Positions 31,009-39,348 of a DNA stretch of 64,000 bases are shown here, piece by piece. Every line of letters begins with the position of its first letter. Within the stretch, counting starts at the first letter, position 1. A program made the translations under genes and the position numbers. Origin of the DNA: Deltaproteobacteria bacterium (GTDB lineage Bacteria; Desulfobacterota; Desulfobaccia; Desulfobaccales; 0-14-0-80-60-11); contig JASEFS010000007.1 in assembly GCA_030018495.1 (NCBI GenBank), positions 1-64,000 on the forward strand, read 5' to 3'. The notes beneath the pieces are model-generated. The model was given only the letters and a program-made list of their open reading frames with translations, did no database searches and was not told the DNA's origin.

Positions 31009-31917
31009 ATGAAAAGCAACGGCAATGGTTTCGAAGAGATGGTGGCCATTCAGTTGGCCGTGCGCTCCTGGCCGGGGCAGGCCAAACTGAGCGCCGAGGA
31101 CCTGGGATTGAAAGACGGCGAGGTCCCGGAAATCTTTTACCTGGGGAACAAGAAGCTCTACCCCCAGGAGTGGCGGCAACTCTTCTCCCAGCTTTCCAGC
31201 CGGGCCCGGAATTACCTGAACGATAACTCCTACCCCTTCGTGGTGGAATACGTCCGGGCCATCCCCAAGCGGAACCTGGCCCGGGTAGTGGAGCGGCTGG
31301 AGGAGTTGAAGGCTGAGTACCTGGTTCGGGCCGACGAGTTTGTGGCCCACTACGAGGCCATCCAGGATCAGTGGCGGGAGAAATACCCGGACATCTGGCC
31401 GCGCCTGCAACCCCACTATCCCACCAAAAATCAGCTTAAAAGGAAGTTTGACTTTTTCTGGAGCGTCTTTGACATCAAGGGTGCGGAGATCAAGGAAGGG
31501 AGCGCCCCGGAAGTCATCGAGGCCTACGACCGGGCCAGAGCGGAACTCCAGGCGAGGTATGAGGAGATGGTGGAAGAGGCCGTGGTCTATCTCCGCAAGA
31601 AGGTCCTAGAGGTGGTAACCAATCTGTCGGCCCGCCTGAAGGACGGCAGGATTGTCAGGAACGACACCCTGGAAAGCGTGCGCCGGGTGGGAAGCTGGTT
31701 CAAGGACCTCAATATCTTCGGCGACACCAGGGTGGAAGAGGCTCTGGGAAAACTGCGGGCTTCCCTCAATGGCACTGACTACGAGGCCTTGAAGGACAAC
31801 GAGGCCCTGAAGCAGCAGTTGGCGGGCCTGGCGGACCAGGTGGCCGCGGTGGCGGGTAAGCTGGATGACGTGAGCACCATCTCCGGCAACTACAAGCGAC
31901 TCATCGACCTGAGCTAA
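31009..31917 (+). CDS. DUF3150-like coiled-coil phage protein (302 aa)
   Basis: Start at the ATG at 31009, seven bases after AAGGAGG. The N-terminal half (LSAEDLGL ... YLGNKKLYPQEWRQLFSQL ... PFVVEYVRAIP) and the following long helices with W-REKYPDIWPRL resemble phage DUF3150 proteins; the C-terminus is a coiled coil. Members occur beside AAA+ ATPases in phage operons, as here. The family assignment is by impression of motif order and not certain. Confidence 0.5.
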   Translation: MKSNGNGFEEMVAIQLAVRSWPGQAKLSAEDLGLKDGEVPEIFYLGNKKLYPQEWRQLFSQLSSRARNYLNDNSYPFVVEYVRAIPKRNLARVVERLEELKAEYLVRADEFVAHYEAIQDQWREKYPDIWPRLQPHYPTKNQLKRKFDFFWSVFDIKGAEIKEGSAPEVIEAYDRARAELQARYEEMVEEAVVYLRKKVLEVVTNLSARLKDGRIVRNDTLESVRRVGSWFKDLNIFGDTRVEEALGKLRASLNGTDYEALKDNEALKQQLAGLADQVAAVAGKLDDVSTISGNYKRLIDLS

Positions 31918-31931
31918 GGAGGGCCCAGCTT

Positions 31932-32315
31932 ATGCCATTCACCCAGGGGTAAATCGCGGCATACCTGGAGTTTCCCGGAGTCTGCCCGTTCTGCGGGGAC
32001 GGAGACCTTGAGGCCGGGCCACCCGAAGACCTGGGCGGCACGGAACTCATGCTCAGGCAGTCCTGCCAGACCTGCGGCAAGACCTGGCGGGAGTATTTCA
32101 AGCTCCACGACATCGAGGAGGAGGACGCGGAAGGCTGCGCCCTTCCCAACGAGGAAACACAAGAGGACGGCCCCGTTGAGGCCGCGGCCTCAGAAATGCT
32201 TGCGGCATTGGAGTCGGTTTGGCGCCTCCTGGTGGAAGGGAAAGGCGATGTTGACCCCGTCCTGGACCAGGTGGCAGGCGCGATTTGCAAGGCTAAAGGC
32301 AGGAAGGGGGGCTGA
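31932..32315 (+). pseudogene. Zinc-ribbon protein gene with in-frame TAA at codon 7
   Basis: AAGGAGG and an ATG at 31932 start MPFTQG, then a TAA stop interrupts the frame. The same frame continues without a break as IAAYLEFPGVCPFCG ... CQTCGKTW, a two-knuckle zinc ribbon, to 32315. An intact relative probably had Gln or a similar codon at the stop. Translation might restart at the ATG at 32049, but that loses half the ribbon. Either a nonsense mutation or stop readthrough. Confidence 0.6.
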
Positions 32316-32367
32316 CCGGAATCGCCCGGCCCCCCAATAATAAAACCCCATAAGGAGGAAGTCAGTC

Positions 32368-33501
32368 ATGCAGGTAAGAGTGGAAAGAGAGTTGTTGGTG
32401 AAGGCGGTGCATCGCACCCTGGGCGTGGTGGACCGCCGGGGCATGATGCCCATTTTGAGCCATGTGCTCATGCAGGCAGAAAACGGCGGGATCACCATCT
32501 CCGCCACTGACCTGGAGCTCAGCTACCGGGGCTTCTGCCCGGCGGAAGTGCAGGAGCCGGGGGCCCTGGCCCTGCCGGCCCATTACCTCCACAACCTGGT
32601 AAAGGGCCTGCCGGGGATCATGGTGGACCTCAACGGCACCGGCAACAGCAAACTCCAGGTGCAGGCGGATGAGTCCTACTACCGGTTCGTGGGGCTGCCC
32701 CCGGATCAGTTCCCCCCGGTGCCGGAGGTGGCCGATGAATCGCTGGTGGAGATGGAAGCCCCCATGCTCAAGGAGATGATCGACAAGACCGTCTTCTCCA
32801 CCTCCGGGGACGACTACCAGTACGCTTTGCAGAGCATCTACCTGGAGCGGGTGGAGAAGGAGGAAACCCCTTATCTCCGCATGGTGTCCACCGACGGCCA
32901 CCGGCTCACCATGATCGACCGGCCTCTTCCCCAGGATAATGATATCACCTTCGAGAAAGGTGTCCTGATTCCCCGGAAAGGGGCGCTGGAGCTTGCCCGG
33001 ACCCTGGACGGCGAGGCCACGGTGGGACTGAGCCTGACGGACAAGGAACTGGCGATGAAGGCCAACGGCAAGTTCCTGGCGGTGCGCCTGCTGGACCGGA
33101 AGTTCCCCGAGTACCAGCGCATCATCCCGGAAGGGTTCGAGTACGGCTTCACCCTGGAGCGCAAAGCCTTCATGGAGATCCTCAGGCGCATTTCGCTGCT
33201 CTCTTCGGATCGATTCAAGGGGGTGGTCCTGGAGATCGGCCCGGAGTCCCTGGAAGCCACCTTTGCCAACCCGGACGTGGGGGAAGGGCGAGAAAGCCTG
33301 CCCCTGACCCTGGTCTGGGGCGATGCGGCGCAGCTTCCCCTGAAGGTAGGCTTCAACGCCCAGTATCTCCTGGAACCCCTGAACGCCATGAAAAGCGAGA
33401 AGGTAATCCTGGAAATCAACGAACCGGGGCGGCCCTGCCGGCTCCGGGGGGAGGGCGACCTGGATTATTTCAGCATGGTCATGCCCATGGAGCTGAGCTG
33501 A
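32368..33501 (+). CDS. dnaN: DNA polymerase III beta subunit (sliding clamp)
   Basis: The 377-aa protein spans all three clamp domains. Typical segments are the opening VRVERELLVKAVHRT, ISATDLELSYRG, MVSTDGHRLTMIDRP near residue 170, FPEYQRIIP, and a C-terminal DYFSMVMPM ending close to the bacterial (V)MPM(R/K) pattern. It tethers DNA polymerase and other partners to DNA. Length is normal for bacterial DnaN. Carrying a full bacterial-type clamp is unusual for a temperate phage. GGAGG lies eight bases upstream. Confidence 0.93.
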   Translation: MQVRVERELLVKAVHRTLGVVDRRGMMPILSHVLMQAENGGITISATDLELSYRGFCPAEVQEPGALALPAHYLHNLVKGLPGIMVDLNGTGNSKLQVQADESYYRFVGLPPDQFPPVPEVADESLVEMEAPMLKEMIDKTVFSTSGDDYQYALQSIYLERVEKEETPYLRMVSTDGHRLTMIDRPLPQDNDITFEKGVLIPRKGALELARTLDGEATVGLSLTDKELAMKANGKFLAVRLLDRKFPEYQRIIPEGFEYGFTLERKAFMEILRRISLLSSDRFKGVVLEIGPESLEATFANPDVGEGRESLPLTLVWGDAAQLPLKVGFNAQYLLEPLNAMKSEKVILEINEPGRPCRLRGEGDLDYFSMVMPMELS

Positions 33502-33511
33502 GGAGGTAGCC

Positions 33512-33772
33512 ATGAATAAAAGGGCTACCATCTACTTCAACACTGGCGAGGCCAACGGCCGGCGCACCACCTTCAACGGCGGGGTGGAGATCTTGAGATA
33601 TGGCGAGGTCACCGACCTCTACATCCGGGGGCCCAAGGGCGGCCTCAGGCACATCGTGAGCCTGCCCTGGCATGAAGCCGTGCACCTGGGCGAAGAGTTG
33701 CTGCGCCTGCATGAAGATAAATCCAAAACGGAGGGTGAATGTTCACCAGCAGCTTCTGGCGGTTCTACCTGA
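33512..33772 (+). CDS. Small hypothetical protein (86 aa)
   Basis: GAGGAGG precedes the ATG, ten bases after dnaN. The beta-rich product (ATIYFNTGEANGRRTTFNGG ... VTDLYIRGPKGG) shows no catalytic motif and overlaps the DUF488-like gene by 34 bases. Function unknown. Confidence 0.55.
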   Translation: MNKRATIYFNTGEANGRRTTFNGGVEILRYGEVTDLYIRGPKGGLRHIVSLPWHEAVHLGEELLRLHEDKSKTEGECSPAASGGST

Positions 33773-34098
33773 AGGATTACTCCCGGCTGGTCTCCATCGC
33801 TTTGAAGACCCCGGAGTGGTTCCGGGGACGAAGGTACCCGGCCCTGGCGCCCCGGGAGGACATGCTGCACCTGGGCGAAGCTGACTACCGGCGGGAGTAC
33901 CGGAGAATCCTGGACCTGCTCGATCCCCGGCGGGTTTATGAGGAGCTGGGGAGCGAGTCAATCTTGTTGTGCTGGGAGGGTGCAGGACAGTTCTGCCACC
34001 GGCGCCTGGTGGCGGAGTGGCTGGAGGAGCACCTGGGGGTGGTCATCCCGGAGTTGCCCCACCACTACAACCCCGACCAGCTAAGTCTCTTTGACTAA
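33739..34098 (+). CDS. DUF488-like protein, second copy (119 aa)
   Basis: ILLCWEGAGQFCHRRLVAEWLEEHLGVVIPE carries the DUF488 signature. It is a paralogue of the 20356-20751 product: both open F-TS-F and share the RRY/RVYP-LAP segment before the CHR motif. A C-terminal DQLSLFD tail resembles a sliding-clamp-binding peptide (Q-x-x-L-F), and dnaN is the gene but one upstream; clamp binding is inference. Confidence 0.65.
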   Translation: MFTSSFWRFYLKDYSRLVSIALKTPEWFRGRRYPALAPREDMLHLGEADYRREYRRILDLLDPRRVYEELGSESILLCWEGAGQFCHRRLVAEWLEEHLGVVIPELPHHYNPDQLSLFD

Positions 34099-34111
34099 GG
34101 AGGTAAGTGCG

Positions 34112-34315
34112 ATGCCTTTCTTTATCACCAAGTATGCCCGCAAGACCTGGAGCGTGTACCTGGTGGAGGCCGAGGACCCCGAGAAGATTTCTTCGGATGA
34201 AGGGGAATACCTCGGCTTTTTCGATGACGACGGCGACGGCTATGAGACGGCCGGCCCCTTTGCCACCCGGGAAGAAGCGTTGGCAAGCCCGGACGCCTGG
34301 GTGGAAGGGAGATAG
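34112..34315 (+). CDS. Small acidic hypothetical protein (67 aa)
   Basis: Starts at the ATG at 34112 with AAGGAGG ten bases upstream. FFDDDGDGYETAGPFATREEALA ends in a motif seen in small phage proteins of unknown role. Ten bases before the ParB gene. Confidence 0.5.
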   Translation: MPFFITKYARKTWSVYLVEAEDPEKISSDEGEYLGFFDDDGDGYETAGPFATREEALASPDAWVEGR

Positions 34316-34324
34316 GAGGAGGCT

Positions 34325-35422
34325 ATGGCGAAAGCGAAGGCAAAAGCAACCGGGGACTGCGCCACCTGTCCCTTTTGGAAGAGGAAGGCCAGCCCCATCA
34401 AGGGGAAGCTGATCCCGGGGGGTACCGGGAAATGCACCCAGCCCGAGGGACTGTGCGAGAACCGCAAACCCAAGGACCCCGTTAAGGGTCCTGCAAAAAA
34501 AGCGAAAAAAGAAAAGGGCCTGCGTCACCAGGCCCCCGAGACCACCCTTCAGGACTCGCCTGAGGCGAGCAATGAAGTTTCTCTGTCCCTTATATACCCC
34601 AATCCGGACCAGCCCCGCAAGTTCTTTCCGCGGGAGGCCCTGGAAGAGCTGGCCCTGTCCATTAAGGAGCAGGGGTTGATTGAGCCCCTGGTGGTGGCGC
34701 CCAGGGATGGCAGGTTCATGCTCATCGCCGGGGAGCGACGCTGGCGGGCGGCTCACCTGGCCGGGTTGGAAAATGTTCCGGTCAGGGTGTTGGAAGCCGA
34801 TGACCAGCAGGTGGCGGAAATGGCCCTGGTGGAGAACATCCAGCGCCAGGACCTGACCCCCCTGGAGGAGGCCCGGGCCTTTCAGTCCATGATCGACTCC
34901 GGCTACACCCATGAGGAACTGGCCCAGAAGCTGGGCTTCAAACAGGTGTGGCGGGTGGATGAAAGGTTGAGCCTGCTGAAGCTGGCCCCCAAGCTCCAGG
35001 AGGCCCTGGTGCAGGGGATCATCTCTCCCTCACAGGCCTTCGAAATGAGCCGGCTGGCGAACCCCGATGACCAGGAACTGGTCTTCCAGAAGATCAGGGC
35101 CGGGGAGCTTCCCACCTATAACCACCTGCGGCGGTTCGTCACCGCCATGGTAGACGCCAAGAAGCAGACCGCCCTGTTTGCCCTGCCCAAGAAGGAAGAC
35201 CTGGAAGTGGTCTCCCGCTGGGAGAAGGTCCTGGACGCGGTCACAAGTCTTATCGTGAAATCCTTTTCCCCGGATGATTGCCGGGTGCTGGCCAAGGTGT
35301 ACCAGGGGAACACCCACGTCAACCTGGAAAAAATCGAGATGATCATAAAACACCTGAACCTGGTGAAGAAGGCCATGCTGGAGAGCGCCTCCCGGCAGGA
35401 GGTGAGCCAGCTCATCGGGTAA
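34325..35422 (+). CDS. ParB/Spo0J-type partition-like protein
   Basis: The 365-aa protein has an N-terminal Cys-rich extension (CATCPFWKRK ... CTQPEGLCENRK), then a full ParB core: LIYPNPDQPRKFF, GERRWRAAHLAGL (CTP-binding region), ALVENIQRQDLTPLEEA and an HTH (THEELAQKLGFKQVWRVDERL). No ParA gene is seen nearby, so it may regulate, coat DNA or support a plasmid-like state with ParA elsewhere. A terminator follows. Confidence 0.85.
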   Translation: MAKAKAKATGDCATCPFWKRKASPIKGKLIPGGTGKCTQPEGLCENRKPKDPVKGPAKKAKKEKGLRHQAPETTLQDSPEASNEVSLSLIYPNPDQPRKFFPREALEELALSIKEQGLIEPLVVAPRDGRFMLIAGERRWRAAHLAGLENVPVRVLEADDQQVAEMALVENIQRQDLTPLEEARAFQSMIDSGYTHEELAQKLGFKQVWRVDERLSLLKLAPKLQEALVQGIISPSQAFEMSRLANPDDQELVFQKIRAGELPTYNHLRRFVTAMVDAKKQTALFALPKKEDLEVVSRWEKVLDAVTSLIVKSFSPDDCRVLAKVYQGNTHVNLEKIEMIIKHLNLVKKAMLESASRQEVSQLIG

Positions 35423-35446
35423 AAACCTTAACCATCAACAATCCCA

Positions 35447-35478
35447 GGGGCCGCCAATTCGGCGGCCCCAAATTTTTT
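35447..35478 (+). terminator. Rho-independent terminator after ParB
   Basis: GGGGCCGCC (35447-35455) and GGCGGCCCC (35461-35469) form a nine-pair stem with a five-base loop, followed by AAATTTTTT. Confidence 0.85.
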
Positions 35479-35496
35479 GAGGAGAGAGGAGGAATA

Positions 35497-35697
35497 ATGC
35501 GGGGGATGAAAAAGGCAAAACAAACCACCATTACCTGTTTCTGCGGCGAGGCCACCGTGCTGGGGGTGCAGGAGAAGGACCTCATCACTGGGACCAGGCT
35601 CTTCAGCAAGTGTGCCTGCGGGATGAACTGGACTATTTCTCTGAGATACCACCGGAGGGCGGCGGATGGAAAAGGACGACTGGCTGTGGCCTCTTAG
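35497..35697 (+). CDS. Small Cys-containing protein (66 aa)
   Basis: ATG at 35497 follows GAGGAGG. Cysteines in ITCFCGE and FSKCACGMNW form a possible zinc ribbon. Overlaps the next small gene by 32 bases. Function unknown. Confidence 0.5.
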   Translation: MRGMKKAKQTTITCFCGEATVLGVQEKDLITGTRLFSKCACGMNWTISLRYHRRAADGKGRLAVAS

Positions 35698-35806
35698 AGG
35701 GGGCACCTGGAAGGAGCGGCTCCTGGCCCTGGCGGACCTCCTGGAACTGCTGCTCCTGGCAACGGCTTTTTACTGCTGCGCCTGGGCCTTGGCGCCCTAT
35801 TTTTAA
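35666..35806 (+). CDS. Small membrane protein (46 aa)
   Basis: From the ATG at 35666 (GGAGGGCGGCGG upstream). After a charged start, residues about 19-44 are hydrophobic (ALADLLELLLLATAFYCCAW), a single membrane span. Too short for a family call. Confidence 0.45.
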   Translation: MEKDDWLWPLRGGTWKERLLALADLLELLLLATAFYCCAWALAPYF

Positions 35807-35830
35807 AACACTTTTTAAGGAGAAATTCTC

Positions 35831-36967
35831 ATGGCTGTAAAAGGTTTAACGCCCCAGTTGGCGGAACGTGGGAAAATCAAGATCGGGGAGCGGGGAGAGA
35901 TGAAAACTTCCCAGGGCGGCAAGCAGTTTGCCCAACCCCGAAAGCTCGATCATTTTCTCATCACCACCATGCAGCGGGACGCGGCCGGGCGGCTGATGCC
36001 GGACGCGGCCCTCATGGCCCGGCTCAAGCCCGAAGGCGGCAAGATCACCGAGATTCCGGTGCGCCTGCTCTATGACGATATCGATCTGAACTTCCCGACC
36101 CGCTTTGCTTCTTATAGGGGAACCCGCTGCTGGTGCTCCGGAGACGGGGAGGTAGCCCACCGTCTCACCGGCGAGAACGGCAAGTACCAGGAGGTCACCT
36201 GCCCCTGCGAGCGGGTTGACCCGCTATATGCCGCTCCGGACAAGTGTAAAATCCTGGGCACCCTGCAGGCGCTGATCGAGGGGGTGGACCGGATCGGCGG
36301 CGTCTGGAAATATCGCACCACCAGTTGGAATACAGTGAATGCGATCCTCTCTTCCCTGGCCTTGGTCAAAACCGTCACCGGTGGACCCCTGGCGGGTATC
36401 CCCCTGCACCTGGTCCTCTCCCCCAAGACAGTCACCGTACCCACCACCGGGCAGAGCATGCTGGTTTACGTGGTGAGCCTGGAGTTCCGGGGCACCGAGT
36501 CCCAACTGGCAGAACTGGGCTATGACATCGCCCGCAAAAGGATGGAGCACCGGGTCAAGATGGAGCAGATCGAGGCCGAGGCCCGAACCCGGTTGCTACC
36601 GCCCCAGCAGGAGCCTCTCCAGGAGCAGGAGGAGACGGCCCAGGAGTTTTACCCTGAGGGGGTGGAAGGCGGCCCGGTCAATCCAGCGCCTGACCTCCCT
36701 GCTCCTTCCGTGCAGGAAGAACCCAAATCCAAGGGAAACGGCAAAAGGGGAAAGAAAGCCAAAACCCCGGAACTGAGGCCTTGTCATTACCACCCCGATC
36801 GCCCGGCCACCTGGCAGGACGAAGCAGGGATGCCGCGCTGCGAGGGTTGTGAACCTCCCTCAATTCAGGAAGGGAAAGGCGAGTTGGCTACTGATCCCAC
36901 CGCCCCACCACCCCCTCCGTCCGGAGAGGGCCAGGAAGCGTCTTCCCAGCCCAAGACCCTTTTCTAA
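35831..36967 (+). CDS. Gp3-like phage protein (recombination-directionality-factor family)
   Basis: The 378-aa product opens with GKIKIGERGEMKTSQGGKQFAQPRKLDHFLITTM, matching the start of the Gp3-like family that includes the phiC31 recombination directionality factor. Cysteines at CWCSGDG and CPCER follow, then a conserved core (AGIPLHLVLSPKTV) and a Pro/Glu-rich tail ending in a second small Cys/His site (CHYHPDRPATW..CEGC). The integrase here is of the tyrosine class, so the phiC31 role cannot simply be transferred. Confidence 0.6.
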   Translation: MAVKGLTPQLAERGKIKIGERGEMKTSQGGKQFAQPRKLDHFLITTMQRDAAGRLMPDAALMARLKPEGGKITEIPVRLLYDDIDLNFPTRFASYRGTRCWCSGDGEVAHRLTGENGKYQEVTCPCERVDPLYAAPDKCKILGTLQALIEGVDRIGGVWKYRTTSWNTVNAILSSLALVKTVTGGPLAGIPLHLVLSPKTVTVPTTGQSMLVYVVSLEFRGTESQLAELGYDIARKRMEHRVKMEQIEAEARTRLLPPQQEPLQEQEETAQEFYPEGVEGGPVNPAPDLPAPSVQEEPKSKGNGKRGKKAKTPELRPCHYHPDRPATWQDEAGMPRCEGCEPPSIQEGKGELATDPTAPPPPPSGEGQEASSQPKTLF

Positions 36968-37064
36968 ACCCATACAAACCTTGCCCGCCCCCAAATCGGC
37001 CCCCTGCGGACGTCTCAGAGGGTCGGTTTGGGAAGCGCACTATGCTAACATTCAGGAGGACGAG

Positions 37065-38168
37065 ATGAAAAAATCCCAATATTCGTTTTCCCGGCTGGAC
37101 CTCTACGAGAGGTGTCCATGGGCTTACAAGACCGTCTACCTGGACCGCATCCCTCGGGCAAAGAACGAAGCCCGGGAAACCGGCCAACTCCTGCATGGCC
37201 TGGTGGCAGACTATCTGAATCGGCTGATCGCCACAGGCCATCCCACCGACTGGGACTGGGCCAGAGGTGCGACTCCCAAGGAGGCCTTATCTGATGCCAT
37301 AGAGATGTGGAACCGGTTCTACGAAACCTTCGCCATGCCAGAGGGCCTTGGGTCTCCTGGGGTGGAGAACCGGCTGGCCTTTGATGCAAGCTGGCAACCC
37401 TGCGAATTCTTCTCAGAGGAGGCTTACTTTCGCATGGTAATAGACTTCCACTTCCGCCAGGACAGCCTGGGCGTCATCGTGGACTGGAAAACCAATCGGG
37501 AAGTGCCCCAGACAGTGGCCAAAGACCTTCAACTACGCACCTATGGATGGGGCTTGAAGCAAGCCCTCTATCCCGAAATCCAGGAGGTGCTCCTGCGTTT
37601 GCATTTTCTGCGTTATGGCAAAGAGCGGGAGGTGATGCTGATATCCCACGACCTGGCCGAAGTGCCGGACGAACTAGAGGCCCGGATCGCGACCATTGAG
37701 GTGGACAAGAACTATGACCCTACCCCTGGTTCCTTCTGTGGCCTTTGTGGAATCACTCCCTACTGCCCGGTGATGTCTAAGGCCCTGGCTCCTATAGAGG
37801 TCCTGGCCCCGGCCACCAGGGAACAGGCCGAAAAGGCCGCCTCCCTTCTCCTGACCCTACAAAAGATGGAGAAAGAACTGGCCGCCCGCTTGAAGGAATG
37901 GGTCAAGGAGAACGGCCCAGTCCAGGTGGGGGACTTGGTCTATGGTCCCATGGAGGTGGTGTCTTACGATCTGAACACCAAGGCCGTGGTGGAGTTCCTT
38001 CTCAACGAGGGTCTGGAGCGGGAAGCCGTCTGGCCTCTACTGGGCATCACCAAGACCGGTCTGGAGAGGGGCATGAAGAAGCTCCAACGGCCAGACCTGC
38101 TAAAGCGAATCTTGTCCCTGAGCAACCATAAAACGACCGAGAGAATCGATTTTCGCCGGAACCCCTGA
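37065..38168 (+). CDS. Cas4/RecB-like PD-(D/E)XK nuclease
   Basis: Start at the ATG at 37065 (AGGAGG upstream). The 367-aa protein opens SQYSFSRLDLYERCPWAYK, the S-x-L-x-x-Y-x-x-CP entry of RecB/AddB/Cas4-like nucleases; FRMVIDFHF and IVDWKTN give the catalytic Asp and DWK, and DLQLRTYGWGL the QxxxY-like motif; a C-terminal CGLCGITPYCP with the first Cys could bind an iron-sulfur cluster. Likely acts in phage recombination or end processing. Confidence 0.8.
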   Translation: MKKSQYSFSRLDLYERCPWAYKTVYLDRIPRAKNEARETGQLLHGLVADYLNRLIATGHPTDWDWARGATPKEALSDAIEMWNRFYETFAMPEGLGSPGVENRLAFDASWQPCEFFSEEAYFRMVIDFHFRQDSLGVIVDWKTNREVPQTVAKDLQLRTYGWGLKQALYPEIQEVLLRLHFLRYGKEREVMLISHDLAEVPDELEARIATIEVDKNYDPTPGSFCGLCGITPYCPVMSKALAPIEVLAPATREQAEKAASLLLTLQKMEKELAARLKEWVKENGPVQVGDLVYGPMEVVSYDLNTKAVVEFLLNEGLEREAVWPLLGITKTGLERGMKKLQRPDLLKRILSLSNHKTTERIDFRRNP

Positions 38169-38201
38169 AAGAGCCACGTTGATAGAGTTTTTGGTTTTTG
38201 A

Positions 38202-38231
38202 AAAGGGGCATCTGTCCGAGATGCCCCTTTC
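38202..38231. terminator. Strong intergenic hairpin
   Basis: AAAGGGGCATCT and AGATGCCCCTTT form a 12-pair stem closing a five-base loop just after the nuclease gene. No T-run follows on either strand, so termination is likely but may not be intrinsic. Confidence 0.5.
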
Positions 38232-38318
38232 GGTTGACTTGCCCATCCTTACATCCTTACAATAGGCTACTGCGGGTCTTAGCGCCCACCCACTCATGGG
38301 AAGGGAGACTTGGAGAAT

Positions 38319-38888
38319 ATGGGAAAGAGGAAAATACCCCCAGACAAAACAATCACAGGGCTGGGAGGGCTGACCGTGGGCGATTTTTGGTCTTGGGCCT
38401 ATTCCGACATTATGGGCAACCTGAACAGATCGGTTTTTGCTGAATTTGTGGTGGCTACCGCCTTGGGCCTTCACGATAAGTGCAGAATAGAATGGGATGC
38501 TTACGACTTGGAATACCGGGGAAAGAGGATTGAGGTGAAGTGCGCCGCCCATATCCAAAGCTGGCAACAAAGCACCCCTTCCCTTATCAGGTTTGACATA
38601 GCCAAGAAGAAATCATGGTCTGCGGAGACTAACGCTTCGTTAGACATGGCCGTCCGCTCCTCGGATTGCTATGTTTTCTGCTATTACCCCGAAACCGACC
38701 ATCAAAAAGCCGATATTCTCGATGTTCCCTCATGGCTCTTCTTCGTGGTTCCTACTGAATGGATTGACCAAAAATTCCAGAACCAAAAGAGCGTGGGCAT
38801 AAAGCAGATTCAAGCCCTTTGCGAGCCGGTTAAAATCACGAAGTTAAAAGAGGCTATTGATATGGTTTTACATGCCCGCCCCGTTTGA
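38319..38888 (+). CDS. Hypothetical protein with nuclease-like DxnEVK motif (189 aa)
   Basis: Start at the ATG at 38319 (GGAGA upstream). The segment WDAYDLEYRGKRIEVKCAAHIQSW has the D...E-x-K spacing of PD-(D/E)XK nucleases. It lies alone, flanked by terminator-like hairpins, at the left edge of the BREX island with somewhat lower GC than the phage genes. Restriction-type function is plausible but unproved. Confidence 0.55.
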   Translation: MGKRKIPPDKTITGLGGLTVGDFWSWAYSDIMGNLNRSVFAEFVVATALGLHDKCRIEWDAYDLEYRGKRIEVKCAAHIQSWQQSTPSLIRFDIAKKKSWSAETNASLDMAVRSSDCYVFCYYPETDHQKADILDVPSWLFFVVPTEWIDQKFQNQKSVGIKQIQALCEPVKITKLKEAIDMVLHARPV

Positions 38889-38912
38889 AATAAGATATTA
38901 AACCAACACCTT

Positions 38913-38949
38913 GCGCCAGGACCTCTTCGGGGGTTCCGGCGCTTTTTTT
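38913..38949 (+). terminator. Rho-independent terminator
   Basis: GCGCC (38913-38917) pairs with GGCGC (38938-38942), extended by inner pairs to a TTCG-type loop, followed by seven T. It insulates the BREX island from upstream phage transcription. Confidence 0.75.
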
Positions 38950-39054
38950 AATTTGCGGCCTTATCATCAAGCCTGTGAAAGGAGCCTGATAGAATTTCAT
39001 GAGCTAACCAAGCCGGATAAATTGGAGACTCGGTTGATAGTGATTGGAAAATGA

Positions 39055-39084
39055 TTGACAGCAACTAACATTAACTGGTAATGA
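39055..39084 (+). promoter_or_regulatory. Putative promoter of the BREX operon
   Basis: Perfect TTGACA at 39055-39060 followed 18 bases later by TAATGA (39079-39084), in an AT-rich stretch. Imperfect GGTAACTATAGGATTAACTA-type repeats follow and could bind the HTH protein encoded first. Confidence 0.45.
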
Positions 39085-39141
39085 TAGGTAACTATAGGAT
39101 TAACTAGTTGTCTTTTCCCTGCAGCCTAAGAGGTGCTTCTG

Positions 39142-39348
39142 ATGGACGAATATCCTGGTGGGGTCCTAACCATCGAGGAGTTGTCCGCCTACCTAAAAAT
39201 CCCAAAGTCAACATTATATAAGCTTGTTAGGGAAGGCAAGATTCCTTCCCAAAAGGTGGGCAGGCATTGGCGCTTCCGAAAAATGGCCATCGACCGATGG
39301 CTCGAGGAGACGAGAATACAACAACCACATTCGGAGGCGGATCGGTAA
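39142..39348 (+). CDS. HTH (excisionase-type) regulator at the head of the BREX operon
   Basis: The 68-aa protein has LTIEELSAYLKIPKSTLYKLVREGKIPSQKVGRHWRF, a textbook HTH_17 domain. It overlaps brxF by one base and sits at the front of the island, so it probably regulates the BREX operon. Start at the ATG at 39142. Confidence 0.8.
   Translation: MDEYPGGVLTIEELSAYLKIPKSTLYKLVREGKIPSQKVGRHWRFRKMAIDRWLEETRIQQPHSEADR

Noticed and set aside
31932-32315. TAA reassigned to Gln across the element
   Set aside because: Many clear genes here end in TAA at the expected place (for example the parB and dnaC-neighbour genes), so general recoding is excluded; only a local mutation or readthrough remains.
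38889-39141. CRISPR-like repeats ahead of the BREX operon
   Set aside because: The short GGTAACTATAGG-type similarities are irregular, lack equal spacers and look like operator or promoter sequence; no CRISPR array was seen anywhere in the window.
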